A stretch of DNA of 64,000 nucleotides from Anaerolineae bacterium (GTDB lineage Bacteria; Chloroflexota; Anaerolineae; Aggregatilineales; UBA3940), in the NCBI GenBank assembly GCA_016926255.1, contig JAFGOY010000010.1:1-64000 (forward strand), written 5' to 3'. The notes below the pieces were generated by a model. That model made no database searches and was not told where the DNA came from. It saw only the letters and a list, made by a program, of their open reading frames with translations. Position numbers and translations under genes: made by a program. Shown here in pieces: positions 6,615 to 16,568 of this stretch; within the stretch, counting starts at the first letter, position 1; each line of letters begins with the position of its first letter.

Positions 6615-8969
6615 TCAATCGGGGAGGGCGGGGACGTTGCCGAGGATGACGTTGTCGATTTCGGCGATGCCTGCTCCAGCACCTTTTGCCCCGTACAGTT
6701 CGAAGCGGAGTTCGACCGGCTGCCCCGCGTAGGGACTCAGATCGAGCCAGACACGCTCGAAATCGACCGAGGATGCCCCGGTTTGCCAGAGCACCTGCTG
6801 GTCATCGCCTTGAAGGACACGCAGAGTTAGTGTCTGCTCCCCGGCTGGCATTCGATAGAGGAAACTCAGAACCGGTGAGGTCATCTCCGAGGGAATGGGG
6901 ATGATCGCCGAGACTGCCGGGCTCCCCCAGGGCCGGCGTTCACCTCTCAGGCGGAGAATATTACCCTGTGATGTTCCCAGATCGACCACCTGGGCATCGG
7001 TACCAGCGAAGACCTCCCAACCCTGCAAGCCCAATGTAAAGGCTCCATTCGGGACGATGTTCAGGCGTGGCAAAAGCATCCAGGTGACGGTTGTCTTTTC
7101 GGTCAGTTCGATGATTACCGGCGGCGGCGCGGCGGCACCCTGCCCGCCCCCTTCGACGATCGGGAAAACGTGCATCCCGTCGAGTAACTCAATCAGCACA
7201 ACGCCATTCTGGTCGGCCTGGCGCAGCGTACCGTCATCTAACTGGACGGTGGCGTAGGGAACAGGCTGATCGCGCAGGTTGACGATCCTGGCTTCGAGAA
7301 GCCCTACAAGGCTGGCTTTACCGGCTTCGGAGTAGTCCCCGATGTTCCCCGCGTTGTCGGTGGCCCTGGCGCGGAAGCGATAGAGGCCGCCCTCGGCCAT
7401 TTCGTAGATGGCTTCCTGCTCGGTGGTTTCCGCCTGCCAGGTCTTCCACTCGCCGTAGTTGTGGCTGACGAGCACGTCGTAGGTGTCGACCCCGGTGCCG
7501 TATTCGCCGTCATCGCCTTCCCATCTGACGAGGACTCTGGCCGGGTCGTCGGGGTCTTTGGTTACGGTCAGCGATGTTTCCGGGCCTTCCCAGTCGTACT
7601 CAATGATGATCTGCGGCGGCCCGCCGACTGTATAGTCCTCCATGCGGGAGAAATTACGATCACGCGCCGGGAGCAGCCGGACGTTGTAGTTATTGTCGCC
7701 GTCGGGTTTGATAGTCGAATAGCCGCCCAACGGATTGATCAGCACCCCGGCTTCGGCCTCGGCCTCGATATCGAGATCGACGGTGACCCCGGTCACCGAA
7801 TACATGGTGATGATCCGCGCGCCGTCGGCACGGCGCATCTGGGTGATGACGACGCCCTCGCGCACCTCGCGCCGCGCTTCGACGATGTCATAGATCAGGC
7901 TGGTGGCAAGCTGCATTGCCTCGTAAGCCGGGCGGATTTCGGCATTGAGGGTGAGCAGTCCGTAGGCTTCGTCCATATTGTCGTCGGCAAGGCGGAACCA
8001 CATCAAGCGGTCGGCACCGGCGGCGTAGGCGTTGCCAACGGCTTGCAGGAAATACCAGGCGGCCTCATCTTCGGTGGCGTAACGCCAGTAGGGATAGTCG
8101 GGTGCGATGCCCAGGCCGCGCAGGGGGATCGCTGTCTCGGTGATCCAGATTGGTTTGTCGCCCATGCCGTAGCGATTCAGCACCCCACGCGTCTCGACGG
8201 TGAGTTCGTAGACCAGCTCCGGGCTGATATACATATGAATATTGGCGGCGTCGAAATAGTAATTATTGCGCGCGCCTTCGGGATCGAGCGAGGCGAGGCG
8301 GACGACTTCGGGGAAGAAGTCGCGTTCAAGGAGAAGGGCCATCCCCGCCATTGACACCGGGACGTTGGGATCGGCGGCCTTGATCGCCTGATAGCAGGTT
8401 TTCATCACCTGGAAATACTGCTGCGCGGTGCCTTCCCAGTAAATGTCGAGATCGGGTTCGTTCCAGATTTCGTAGCTGCCGATCTGTCCCCGGTAGCGAT
8501 TGGCAAACGAGTAGCAAAAATTGCCCCAATAGTTCTGGGGGTGATTCCAGGGCAGGTTGATATTGATCGGCATCAGGCCGGAACCGGGGTTTGCTTTAGC
8601 GTATTCGGGCGGGCCGTGCATGATGGCATGTACAGAGATACCGGCATCGTTCCAGATCGGGATGATGGTATCGCTGCGCTCCCAGGTCCAGTTTCCCTGG
8701 GTGGGTTCGTGCTCGTGCCAGTTGAACTGCCAGCGCACCACGCCCGCGCCGCTTTCCCGGGCGAGAGTCAGCCAGGGTTCTTCAGGGGCTATGAAGTTGA
8801 TTCCGTAGAAATCGCGCGGCTCCGGGAGATCATTCTGAGCGGTGACGGTATCTGCCGGAGGGCGGCCCATCCAGAGGATCGCTACCAGCAGCCCGGCAAG
8901 CAAGCGCAGAGCTGCGATCTGGCCGCTGGTTTTCCGGTGGAACGATTTGCGAGTGTTTCGTCTTCCCAT
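6615..8969 (-). CDS. Secreted clan GH-A-type glycoside hydrolase with accessory domains
   Basis: About 784 residues from ATG 8969, chosen for AGGAG at 5-base spacing; the longer reading would overlap the next gene. A signal peptide spans about 20-44. The TIM-barrel region carries the acid/base motif YEIWNEPD (Glu171) and the nucleophile strand PIWITETA (Glu278), as in GH39/GH5-like families. A fibronectin-III-like domain follows (VRWEGDDGEYGTGVDTYDV), then a short carboxypeptidase-regulatory-like stretch. The C-terminal beta-sandwich (GWEVF and LSFLYRMPAGE) is probably a carbohydrate-binding module. It should act on extracellular polysaccharide; the substrate is not known. Confidence 0.82.
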   Translation of the reverse strand: MGRRNTRKSFHRKTSGQIAALRLLAGLLVAILWMGRPPADTVTAQNDLPEPRDFYGINFIAPEEPWLTLARESGAGVVRWQFNWHEHEPTQGNWTWERSDTIIPIWNDAGISVHAIMHGPPEYAKANPGSGLMPININLPWNHPQNYWGNFCYSFANRYRGQIGSYEIWNEPDLDIYWEGTAQQYFQVMKTCYQAIKAADPNVPVSMAGMALLLERDFFPEVVRLASLDPEGARNNYYFDAANIHMYISPELVYELTVETRGVLNRYGMGDKPIWITETAIPLRGLGIAPDYPYWRYATEDEAAWYFLQAVGNAYAAGADRLMWFRLADDNMDEAYGLLTLNAEIRPAYEAMQLATSLIYDIVEARREVREGVVITQMRRADGARIITMYSVTGVTVDLDIEAEAEAGVLINPLGGYSTIKPDGDNNYNVRLLPARDRNFSRMEDYTVGGPPQIIIEYDWEGPETSLTVTKDPDDPARVLVRWEGDDGEYGTGVDTYDVLVSHNYGEWKTWQAETTEQEAIYEMAEGGLYRFRARATDNAGNIGDYSEAGKASLVGLLEARIVNLRDQPVPYATVQLDDGTLRQADQNGVVLIELLDGMHVFPIVEGGGQGAAAPPPVIIELTEKTTVTWMLLPRLNIVPNGAFTLGLQGWEVFAGTDAQVVDLGTSQGNILRLRGERRPWGSPAVSAIIPIPSEMTSPVLSFLYRMPAGEQTLTLRVLQGDDQQVLWQTGASSVDFERVWLDLSPYAGQPVELRFELYGAKGAGAGIAEIDNVILGNVPALPD

Positions 8970-9037
8970 ATACGCTCCTGGTGTGCGGTCATTATGGGCG
9001 AAGGGGCAGTGAAACGCAAGAATTGTGGGAAGAAAAC

Positions 9038-9985
9038 TTACGCTGCGGGCTGACCGGCCCAGGCGTGCCAGGCGAGAGTCCACAGAACGGAGAAGAAAGC
9101 GATCAGGAGGCCGTTGATCAACCAGCCGACTGGCCTGAGCAGGCAGGCCAGTGTGGTAAATTCGCCGGGCAGGTGAAGCAGGGCGTTAATCAGCAAGCCG
9201 AGAATAAGCTGGAGCATGACCAGGAAGGCAGTCTGCCCGGCATTGCTTTTGAGAATATCCCAGCCCCGCCGGAACGAGGCGACAGGGCGGCAGTTTTCGA
9301 GCGTGCAGGCACGGTCGGCAAAAAGCTGGACGATCAGCAGCATCAGCGAAATGAGGATCAGCACACCAACTCCTATCGACAGGATGATCAACAGAACGGT
9401 GCTGTTTTGAAGGGTGCTGGCAATAGCGTCGAGATCGCCAGCCGCGCCGGACAGACCGAGGTGAAGGCCCAGAACGACCACGGCGGTAATCACTCCCAGT
9501 GTGGCGGGCACGAGCGGTATCGAGAGAACGACCAGCATGTGCCAGGAACGTTTCCAGCCGGTTTGAAAGGCTTCTCGGAAGGGGGTGGGTTTTTCACTGC
9601 CGGGCGGATCGACGGCGTCGATCAGCGCACCAGCGGCGATCCGGTTGGCGAAGGCTATCGGGATCAGCATGATGAACAGCAGGACGATCAGGCCGATCAC
9701 CGTCAGGATGCCGGTCGTGACCAGTGAATTGAACTGTGCGGAATCGAGCGCGGAGAGTTCGGCGGTAACCGGCTCACGCAGATCGACGGCGGGGATACCG
9801 GGGATGGGGGCGCGATCTCCTGACGAATTGAAAAAGGCCGAAATCGAGTGGATGTTGAAGATCAGCGCGATCAGCAGGCTGGCAAAACTGCCACCGGTCG
9901 CGGCCATGACGAAGCCCATTATGAATGTCGATTTCTTTTCCCGGATGGTACGCCACGTTTGTTTGAGTAATTCCGATGTCGTCAT
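9038..9985 (-). CDS. Membrane protein, third of three tandem paralogs
   Basis: This 315-residue protein has about six transmembrane segments. It shares with the next two upstream genes an N-terminal LLKQTWRTIREKKSTFIMGF segment, a cytoplasmic DRACTLENCRPVASFRRGWDILKSN loop and the ending VWTLAWHAW. It lacks the acidic extracytoplasmic insert of the other two and is the most diverged. The R-A-C-x-x-E/L-E motif before a conserved RGW helix is the family hallmark here. Transport or membrane-organising roles are possible, but I do not recognise a named function. Confidence 0.75.
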   Translation of the reverse strand: MTTSELLKQTWRTIREKKSTFIMGFVMAATGGSFASLLIALIFNIHSISAFFNSSGDRAPIPGIPAVDLREPVTAELSALDSAQFNSLVTTGILTVIGLIVLLFIMLIPIAFANRIAAGALIDAVDPPGSEKPTPFREAFQTGWKRSWHMLVVLSIPLVPATLGVITAVVVLGLHLGLSGAAGDLDAIASTLQNSTVLLIILSIGVGVLILISLMLLIVQLFADRACTLENCRPVASFRRGWDILKSNAGQTAFLVMLQLILGLLINALLHLPGEFTTLACLLRPVGWLINGLLIAFFSVLWTLAWHAWAGQPAA

Positions 9986-10028
9986 CGCTGCCCCTAATAA
10001 TTACTTGTTGACAACCCCATTATAAATA

Positions 10029-10060
10029 AACCGCGCCATGCTCGAAAACATGGCGCGGTA
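10029..10060 (-). terminator. Terminator between membrane paralogs
   Basis: A 10-bp stem, CCGCGCCATG (10031-10040) with CATGGCGCGG (10049-10058), is followed on the minus strand by TTTATTTAT. It lies after the second paralog, so the third may need readthrough or its own promoter. Confidence 0.75.
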
Positions 10061-10083
10061 TCAGACTGATCAATCAGTTTCGA

Positions 10084-11040
10084 TTATTCAGCCGGGGCTG
10101 CATCGATGAGTGGTTCACCGGATTTTCCACTCAGACCGGTAAACGCACGCCAGGCGAGCGTCCACACTGCCGAGAAGTAGGTGGTGAACCCGGCGGAAAT
10201 GGCAATCGAAATCGGCCAGGCCAGGCAGCACAGGCAGACGCCGATGATGAGACGCGGAACGAACAGCACGATTCCGAGGCCGAACTGGATGGCGATGACG
10301 ATCAAGAAAAGGGCGATCACACTGCCGAGGTTGGCGGTGATGACTTCCCAGCCGCGCCGGTAGGATTCAAAGACAGTGGTGTCTTCAATCATGCAGGCCC
10401 GGCGGGCGAAGTGATGCCAGAGGCCAAGTGCGGCGGCGAAGATCGCCATCAGGCAGAAGGCGATGATACCGGTGGCACCCAGCCCTGCTGCAACGTTGGC
10501 GATGCTGTCCGGGTCGGTCAGCGTGGTGGCGCTGGTGATCGCGCCGAAGGCGAGAAAAACAATAATCGCCAGCATTACGATCATCGGGATGGCCGGGATC
10601 AGGGCAATACCGATCAGCCGCCAGCCTTTCTTCCAGGCTGCGCTCCAGGCTTCGGCGAAGGATGACGTGCCGCCGCCTGCCAGTGTATTCACCCCGGCTA
10701 TCAGACCGCCATGCGCGATGGTGGAGATGCCCCAGATACCGATACCAACCAGTACGGCGACGACGATGATCGCGACCATAATCCCCGTTCCGAGCGCCAG
10801 GAACGGCATGATGAACTCTGCGTCTTCGCCAAAGATGGCTTCAGGGTCAAACTCGCCCTCCGGGAATGTCGGTTCGCCTTCGTACTCGTAGGTGGTATCA
10901 CCGCTGGGTACATTCCAGTTCGACGAGCCGCCGCTGTTGCCGCTTGCCGAAGTCAGTGTGGCAAGCAGGCCCAGCAGAAACAGCCATTTGTTATTCCAGA
11001 CAAGGTTCCAGGCCTTGCTCAAAAGATGCCCGTAATCCAT
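10084..11040 (-). CDS. Membrane protein, second of three tandem paralogs
   Basis: About 318 residues from ATG 11040, preceded by GGGGAGAAATA; an ATG six codons upstream is an alternative. It starts MDYGHLLSKAWNLVWNNKWLFLLGL, nearly matching the first paralog. An acidic extracytoplasmic loop with EYEGEPTFPEGEFDPEAIF comes next, then about five more membrane helices. The shared RRACMIEDTTVFESYRRGWEVI loop and the ending VWTLAWRAF are present. It is paralogous to the genes on both sides, which points to tandem duplication followed by divergence of the outer loop. Confidence 0.78.
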   Translation of the reverse strand: MDYGHLLSKAWNLVWNNKWLFLLGLLATLTSASGNSGGSSNWNVPSGDTTYEYEGEPTFPEGEFDPEAIFGEDAEFIMPFLALGTGIMVAIIVVAVLVGIGIWGISTIAHGGLIAGVNTLAGGGTSSFAEAWSAAWKKGWRLIGIALIPAIPMIVMLAIIVFLAFGAITSATTLTDPDSIANVAAGLGATGIIAFCLMAIFAAALGLWHHFARRACMIEDTTVFESYRRGWEVITANLGSVIALFLIVIAIQFGLGIVLFVPRLIIGVCLCCLAWPISIAISAGFTTYFSAVWTLAWRAFTGLSGKSGEPLIDAAPAE

Positions 11041-11154
11041 TATTTCTCCCCTATTCATAAAAAGAACCAGCTATAAATATATCATTTATCTGATAATCTA
11101 TACGCTGGTTCTATGACTTCGTTTCAATCCGCCACCCCCTAAACAGTAGGGGGA

Positions 11155-12141
11155 TCATACTCCATGTAGAACTGTCCATTTTTGCCAGGCCAGCGTCCAA
11201 ACGGCGGAGAACAGCGCGGTGAAGGTCCCCATGATGGCGAGCAGCACCGGCCAGAGGCAGCAGCAGCAGGTGAAGAAGAAAATAGGGACGCCAAAGATAG
11301 TGGCAATGACGATCATGAAGCCGAGTTGGACGGAGTAGACCAGGAGGATGGCAAGTATGTTGTCACGGAAGATGATAAAAGCCCGTTTGTAGGCTTCGAA
11401 GACGCGCAGGTCTTCGAGCATGCAGGCACGGTCGGCGAGCATTCTCAGAATGCCAAGGAAGAAGATGATCAGCCCCAGTGTACCGAGTAGAACAATCCCC
11501 AGGATGACAGAAAGACTGATCCCTGTACCCATAATTACTGGCACTTCTGTGACGACACTGCCCATGATGACGCCGACCATCAAAGCAATGACCACAAAGA
11601 TCAACAGGACAGGGATCCAGGTGACCAGCCGGATGCCCAGCAGCCGCCCGAATTTTTTCCAACCGGCCTGCCATGCAAGGGCGAAGCTCGACTCGCCGCC
11701 TGAATCAAGAACATCGATCCCGGCAATCATGCCGCCGCTGGCGATGATGCCAATCAACCAAAGGACGATGAAGACAATTATCAAAACACACAATAGTGCA
11801 ATACTGATGAAGACGAGCGCAATGCCAAGCGCGGCGATCGCGGCTACTGCCGCTGCTACGGCATCCCAGTCCGGTTCGGGGACATCCTCCGGCCAGAAGA
11901 ATTCGAAATCATCCGGATCAAAATCGCCCGAGTCAAAGTCGAAATCCTCTGGGTCGAAATCGCCCTGGTCGCCTTCCCAGGCGTACTGCGGTTGGTTCGG
12001 CTGCTGGTATTCGTAGTTGGCACCATTCGACCCCATTGCCACACCGCTGCCGCCCAGCACGGCCAGGATGCCCAGCAGGATCAACCACTTGTTGTTCCAG
12101 ACAAGCTCCCATCCACGTTTGACTAATGCTACAAAATCCAT
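11155..12141 (-). CDS. Membrane protein, first of three tandem paralogs, with an acidic-aromatic loop
   Basis: About 328 residues from ATG 12141, chosen because GGAGGAGAG lies just before it; the longer reading overlaps guaA. It starts MDFVALVKRGWELVWNNKWLILLG. A striking extracytoplasmic loop at about residues 45-90 repeats GDFDPEDFDFDSGDFDPDDF, with Asp alternating with Phe. Six or so helices follow, with the DRACMLEDLRVFEAYKRAF loop and the ending VWTLAWQKW. The loop could bind cations. It follows guaA closely, so it may be read from the xpt-guaA promoter. Confidence 0.78.
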   Translation of the reverse strand: MDFVALVKRGWELVWNNKWLILLGILAVLGGSGVAMGSNGANYEYQQPNQPQYAWEGDQGDFDPEDFDFDSGDFDPDDFEFFWPEDVPEPDWDAVAAAVAAIAALGIALVFISIALLCVLIIVFIVLWLIGIIASGGMIAGIDVLDSGGESSFALAWQAGWKKFGRLLGIRLVTWIPVLLIFVVIALMVGVIMGSVVTEVPVIMGTGISLSVILGIVLLGTLGLIIFFLGILRMLADRACMLEDLRVFEAYKRAFIIFRDNILAILLVYSVQLGFMIVIATIFGVPIFFFTCCCCLWPVLLAIMGTFTALFSAVWTLAWQKWTVLHGV

Positions 12142-12173
12142 TTGCTCTCCTCCTGGCACTGTAAATCGATCAA

Positions 12174-13730
12174 TTACTCCCATTCAATAGTCGCCGGGGG
12201 CTTGGTCGTGATGTCGTAGACAACCCGGTTAACCCCCTCGACTTCATTGACAATCCGGGCGCTGACCCTGGCAAGCAGTTCCGGGGGAAGCTGCGCCCAA
12301 TCGGCGGTCATGAAATCGTCGGTGACCACCGCCCGCAGGGCGACCGTTTCGGCGTAGGTGCGATGATCTCCCATCACGCCGACGCTCTGCACCGGCAGCA
12401 GAACGGCAAACGCCTGCGAGGTTTCGCCGCGCAGCATCTCCGCATCACGCAGTTCGCCGGTAAAGATCGCGTCGGCATCGCGGAGACGTTCGAGGCGCTC
12501 CCAGGTGATCTCACCCAGGCAGCGCACAGCCAATCCGGGACCCGGAAAGGGCTGACGCCAGACAATCGCTTCGGGCAACCCCAGCGCCTCGCCAACTCTG
12601 CGTACCTCGTCCTTGAACAGGTAGCGCAACGGCTCGACCAGATCGAACTGCATATCGTCGGGCAGCCCGGCGACGTTGTGATGCGACTTGATGCGGTGCG
12701 CGTCGGGCCGGTCAGCCGCTGCCGATTCGATCACGTCTGGATATATCGTACCCTGAGCCAGGAAAGCGATGTCCCCCAATTCTGAGGATATTCGTCGGGC
12801 CTCTTTTTCGAAAGTGCGGACGAATAATTCGCCGATGATCCTGCGTTTCTGTTCCGGGTCGGTGACCCCATCTAGTGCGTCGAGGAAGGTTTCGACCGCG
12901 TTCACGGCGACGAGGTTCAGCCCCATCGACTGCTGGAAAGTGTCGATCACCTGCTGGGCTTCGCCTTTGCGCAGCATCCCGTGATCGATGAAAACGCTGA
13001 TCAGCCGATCACCAATGGCGCGGTGCATCAGCGCGGCGACGACCGACGAATCGACGCCGCCGGACAGCCCCAGCAGCACGCGGCCTTCACCGACCTGCTC
13101 ACGAATCCGGGCGATACTCTCCTCGACGAAAATTTCGGGCGTCCAATCGGGATTACACCGGCAGATATTGATCGCGAAGTTGGCGAGGAAATCGGTGCCG
13201 CGCGGGGTGTGGGTGACTTCAGGGTGAAACTGGATGCCGTAAATCTGGCGCTTGAGGTCGCCCATCGCCGCGATGGGTGAATTTGATGTATGGGCAAGGG
13301 TGACAAAACCCTGCGGGGCCGCTTCGATGCGGTCGCCGTGACTCATCCATACGTTGAGGTCGGCAGGAAGACCGGCCCACAGGGATACGCTGGCGTTCGT
13401 GTGAAGCGTCGCCGGGCCGTATTCGCGAGCCTGGGAAGCAGCGACTCGGCCACCCAGCGCATGAGTGATCGCCTGCATACCGTAGCAGATGCCCAGGATC
13501 GGAACGCCGAGTTCCAAAACAAAACCCGGCAGCGTAGGCGCACCGGGTTCGTAGACACTGTTGGGACCGCCGGAAAGGATGATCCCTTTTGGGTTGATGG
13601 CTTTAATGCGTTCGGCGGAGACGCTCCAGGGAAGCAGTTCGCTGTAAACGCCGCTTTCGCGCACCCGGCGGGCGATCAACTGGGCGGTCTGCGAACCGTA
13701 ATCCAGAACGACGATTGTGTCATGGGGCAT
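12174..13730 (-). CDS. guaA: GMP synthase, glutamine-hydrolysing
   Basis: 518 residues, the usual GuaA length. The N-terminal class I glutamine amidotransferase has [12 protein letters not shown] with the catalytic Cys and a downstream [11 protein letters not shown]. The ATP-pyrophosphatase domain has the P-loop [13 protein letters not shown]. The C-terminal dimerisation domain has [14 protein letters not shown] and ends [14 protein letters not shown]. It converts XMP, ATP and glutamine to GMP in the cytoplasm. xpt lies 21 bases upstream on the same strand, so salvage of xanthine to XMP feeds directly into this enzyme. Confidence 0.97.
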   Translation of the reverse strand: MPHDTIVVLDYGSQTAQLIARRVRESGVYSELLPWSVSAERIKAINPKGIILSGGPNSVYEPGAPTLPGFVLELGVPILGICYGMQAITHALGGRVAASQAREYGPATLHTNASVSLWAGLPADLNVWMSHGDRIEAAPQGFVTLAHTSNSPIAAMGDLKRQIYGIQFHPEVTHTPRGTDFLANFAINICRCNPDWTPEIFVEESIARIREQVGEGRVLLGLSGGVDSSVVAALMHRAIGDRLISVFIDHGMLRKGEAQQVIDTFQQSMGLNLVAVNAVETFLDALDGVTDPEQKRRIIGELFVRTFEKEARRISSELGDIAFLAQGTIYPDVIESAAADRPDAHRIKSHHNVAGLPDDMQFDLVEPLRYLFKDEVRRVGEALGLPEAIVWRQPFPGPGLAVRCLGEITWERLERLRDADAIFTGELRDAEMLRGETSQAFAVLLPVQSVGVMGDHRTYAETVALRAVVTDDFMTADWAQLPPELLARVSARIVNEVEGVNRVVYDITTKPPATIEWE

Positions 13731-13751
13731 AATTCAAACCTGGCGTATGGT

Positions 13752-14324
13752 TCAGTCGGCAAAGACGATCTCGCCGTTGGACATGTCAGTGATGATTGCC
13801 AGCGATTCAATGCGCGGGCAGCGATCTTCTAAAAAGGCACGCCCGCCTTCAAAGGTTTTCTCAACCACGCAGGCTACGCCGACCAACTCGGCACCGGACT
13901 GTTTGACGACGCGGGTCAGGGCGCGGATCGTCTTACCGGTCGCCAGGAAGTCGTCGACGATCAGCACCCGGTCGTCGGCGTGGAGGAATTCGGGCGATAC
14001 CATCAAGAAAACTTCACCGCCTTTGGTATGAGACGGCGCGCTGTCGACGAAAACCGGCTCTTTCATCGTGATCGGCTTATGCTTGCGGGCGTAGACGACC
14101 GGCACGTTGAGCGCGATTCCAGTGGTGAGCGCCGGGCCGATGCCGGAGACTTCGGCGGTGATTATGCGGGTGATATTTTCACCGGCAAAGCGGCGGGCGA
14201 TCTCATTGCCCATGTGCATCATCAGGGTGGGGTCGATCTGGTGGTTGAGAAGACTGTCGATTTTCAGGATGCCGTTGCCAAGATTCTGGCCTTCGGCGAG
14301 GATGCGTTGTTTTAATTCCTGCAA
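13752..14324 (-). CDS. xpt: Xanthine phosphoribosyltransferase
   Basis: About 190 residues. KIDSLLNHQIDP near the N-terminus is the Xpt signature, and VLIVDDFLATGKT is the PRPP-binding loop. It makes XMP from xanthine and PRPP. I place the start at TTG 14324: GGAGAG sits six bases upstream, and MQELKQRILAEG then aligns with the family N-terminus. Another TTG at 14348 would put that SD inside the gene. It forms an operon with guaA. I looked for a purine riboswitch upstream and did not see one. Confidence 0.93.
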   Translation of the reverse strand: MQELKQRILAEGQNLGNGILKIDSLLNHQIDPTLMMHMGNEIARRFAGENITRIITAEVSGIGPALTTGIALNVPVVYARKHKPITMKEPVFVDSAPSHTKGGEVFLMVSPEFLHADDRVLIVDDFLATGKTIRALTRVVKQSGAELVGVACVVEKTFEGGRAFLEDRCPRIESLAIITDMSNGEIVFAD

Positions 14325-14596
14325 GAGATTCTCTCCATTTGATGTCAATATTGATCAGTGGCAGCGCCGGGCTGGAATGGCCTAATTGTATACAACCATT
14401 CAATGATTGCAAGGATACACTAAACAGGTAGGGAACAGTATCGATTCGTCATACGTTCTTATAAGCAGCATGCATAATCGCGGGATGACTATGAATTTGA
14501 ATCCGATGTAGTGTATTATTGTCTTGTAGTTGATCAAATGCTCATTTGCTTATTGACCAGAATGCCCATCTGCTCAGGCTGTCAGGAAAAACCAAC

Positions 14597-15826
14597 ATGA
14601 CGCGTAAAAGCTACCAACGAATAGTCCGGATACTCCTGGTAACGCTGCTGCTGTGCCTGCTTGTAACCCAGACTGCCGCTGCACAGGATGACACTGGGAC
14701 GGTCATTCATGTGGTTCAATGGGGAGAGACTCTTTACAAAATCGCCAAACAGTATGGGGTTTCTCAGGCCAATATCATGGCTGCCAATTCGCTGGCTTCG
14801 GCTGACCGGATTTACGCCGGGCAGCAGTTGATCATTCCCGGGGCAGATTACGAATACCCGTCCGGGGGGATTTACGTCGTGGTGCGGGGCGATACACTAT
14901 TCAAGATCAGCGTGAAGTACGGCGTGTCGATGCAGTCGATCATCGCAGCGAACAATATCATCAACCCGTCACGGATCGAAGTCGGTCAGCAGTTGGTCAT
15001 CCCCGGTGTCGATACCGGGACTACGACAGAATACACGGGCACCGGTGGGCCGGATACGGGAGAGACTGCGCCAGCAGAAACATCGGGCGAACCGATCAGC
15101 CATATCGTGCAGGGCGGCGAGACGCTTTCACAGATCGCCAGTCGCTATGGCTATACGACCTGGGAACTGGCCCAGGCCAACAGTATCAGCAACCCTTCGC
15201 TGATTTATGTGGGGCAGGTGATCCTCATCACGCGGGTACCGGCCTCGGAATCGATGGGAAGCACCGATACCCAGCCCGCCGCACAGCCATCGACGGGCGG
15301 TGGAACATATACCGTGCAGCCCGGCGACTATCTCGACAAGATCGCCGAAACCTACCAGGTGGCAATCGTCGACCTGATCAACGCGAACGGGATTGCCAAC
15401 CCGAACGTGATCAGCGTGGGGCAGGTGCTGACCATCCCGCCGATTCCGCCTGCGCCCGCAGCGACGATCACGTCGGGGAAGCAGATCGTTGTAGACCTGT
15501 CATTGCAGCGGACGTATGCCTACGAGAACGGCGTTTTGCAGCGCCAGTTCGTTGTCTCGACCGGGCTGCCCGCCACCCCGACCGTGCAGGGCAACTTCAC
15601 GATTATCAGTAAGGTGCTCTCACAGCGGATGAGCGGCCCCGGCTATGATTTACCCAACGTGCCCTATGTGATGTATTTCTACTCCGAGTACAGCTTCCAC
15701 GGGACGTACTGGCACAATCGATTCGGCCAGCCGATGAGCCACGGCTGCGTCAACATGCGAACTGACGAGGCGCAGTGGTTGTACAACTGGGCCCCGCTCG
15801 GCACGCCGGTGCTGGTGATCCCGTAG
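14597..15826 (+). CDS. Secreted L,D-transpeptidase with four LysM repeats
   Basis: 409 residues from ATG 14597 (AGGAAA upstream). A signal peptide spans about 8-29, ending TAAAQ. Four LysM repeats lie at about 37-81, 92-136, 168-212 and 237-281, each ending in a GQxL-type strand, with Thr/Pro-rich linkers. The YkuD domain (296-409) has HGTYWH and the catalytic SHGCVN motif (Cys384). It should bind peptidoglycan and form 3-3 cross-links or anchor proteins outside the membrane. It is divergent from xpt-guaA, with 272 bases between starts, and is followed by a terminator. Confidence 0.93.
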   Translation: MTRKSYQRIVRILLVTLLLCLLVTQTAAAQDDTGTVIHVVQWGETLYKIAKQYGVSQANIMAANSLASADRIYAGQQLIIPGADYEYPSGGIYVVVRGDTLFKISVKYGVSMQSIIAANNIINPSRIEVGQQLVIPGVDTGTTTEYTGTGGPDTGETAPAETSGEPISHIVQGGETLSQIASRYGYTTWELAQANSISNPSLIYVGQVILITRVPASESMGSTDTQPAAQPSTGGGTYTVQPGDYLDKIAETYQVAIVDLINANGIANPNVISVGQVLTIPPIPPAPAATITSGKQIVVDLSLQRTYAYENGVLQRQFVVSTGLPATPTVQGNFTIISKVLSQRMSGPGYDLPNVPYVMYFYSEYSFHGTYWHNRFGQPMSHGCVNMRTDEAQWLYNWAPLGTPVLVIP

Positions 15827-15849
15827 AGATGACAAGTAAGTGGGAGCAA

Positions 15850-15876
15850 GAGGCCGGTTTATACCGGCCTCTTTTG
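15850..15876 (+). terminator. Terminator after the L,D-transpeptidase gene
   Basis: A perfect 9-bp stem, GAGGCCGGT with ACCGGCCTC, has a 4-base loop and is followed by TTTTGT. Confidence 0.9.
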
Positions 15877-15892
15877 TCGAGGGGGCATGCCG

Positions 15893-16492
15893 ATGTCGAA
15901 TTACCTCAGCAATCTGGCCGACGAAATGGACTTTGTCAGCGAAATTCCCGAAGAGGAACTGGCAAAAGCGCTGAAAGGGCTGCGGACGATCACGGTAAAA
16001 AAGGACGGCTATTTCTTACGCGCAGGCGAAGTCCCAGGACGGATCGGTTTTCTGAAGGCGGGGCTGATGCGGCTTTTCTACATCGACCTGAACGGGGTCG
16101 AAGTGAACAAGCATTTCTGCATAGAAAACACCGTGGCAAGCTCTTACAGCGCGTTCCTCCAGCAGGCAGAATCAAAGTTCTTTATCCAGGCATTGGAAGA
16201 TACAGAACTTCGTACCATTGATTACGAAACCTACCGGGCACTGCTGAACGGCCATATCTGCTGGCAGATCGTCGCCAAAAAACTGGCCGAAATGATATTC
16301 ATCATGAAGGAAAAACGGGAAGCCGAATTACTGCTTTGCGATGCCCAGGAACGGTACCAGCAGTTCCTCACCGATTACCCTGGCCTTGAAAGGCGGATCG
16401 CCCAGTATCACATTGCCTCCTATCTCGGCATTACCCCCGAATCGCTGAGCCGGATTCGTGCCAGTTTGCGGGAAATTAACATAGATCAATGA
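15893..16492 (+). CDS. Crp/Fnr-family transcriptional regulator
   Basis: About 199 residues. The N-terminal cyclic-nucleotide-binding-like barrel (KDGYFLRAGEVPGRIGFLKAGLMRLFYID) is followed by a long helix and a short C-terminal helix-turn-helix (IAQYHIASYLGITPESLSRIRASLREI). The PBC motif for cAMP is not conserved (ENTVASSYSAFLQQAES), so it probably binds another ligand or none. I prefer ATG 15893 because GAGGGGG is seven bases upstream; ATG 15887 is too close to it. It heads a group with a small membrane protein and an SDR that it may regulate. Confidence 0.88.
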   Translation: MSNYLSNLADEMDFVSEIPEEELAKALKGLRTITVKKDGYFLRAGEVPGRIGFLKAGLMRLFYIDLNGVEVNKHFCIENTVASSYSAFLQQAESKFFIQALEDTELRTIDYETYRALLNGHICWQIVAKKLAEMIFIMKEKREAELLLCDAQERYQQFLTDYPGLERRIAQYHIASYLGITPESLSRIRASLREINIDQ

Positions 16493-16514
16493 TGTGACGT
16501 TCATTCTCCTGTAT

Positions 16515-16548
16515 TTTTTCGATAGTGTGGTTTCTATATCGAAAAAAC
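16515..16548. promoter_or_regulatory. AT-rich inverted repeat upstream of the small membrane protein gene
   Basis: TTTTTTCGATA (16515-16525) and TATCGAAAAAA (16538-16548) form a perfect 11-bp inverted repeat with a 12-base spacer, 20 bases before the next start codon. It suits an operator better than a terminator because it is not followed by a T run. Confidence 0.4.
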
Positions 16549-16568
16549 AGTTCAAGAAGGAGAATGAT

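Noticed and set aside
7461-8354. 297-codon plus-strand ORF inside the glycoside hydrolase gene
   Set aside because: Antisense shadow caused by codon bias; the minus-strand gene carries catalytic motifs and a signal peptide.
14349-14596. Possible purine riboswitch upstream of xpt
   Set aside because: I looked for the conserved loops of the purine riboswitch on the minus strand and did not find them; only a TTGTATACAA palindrome is present.
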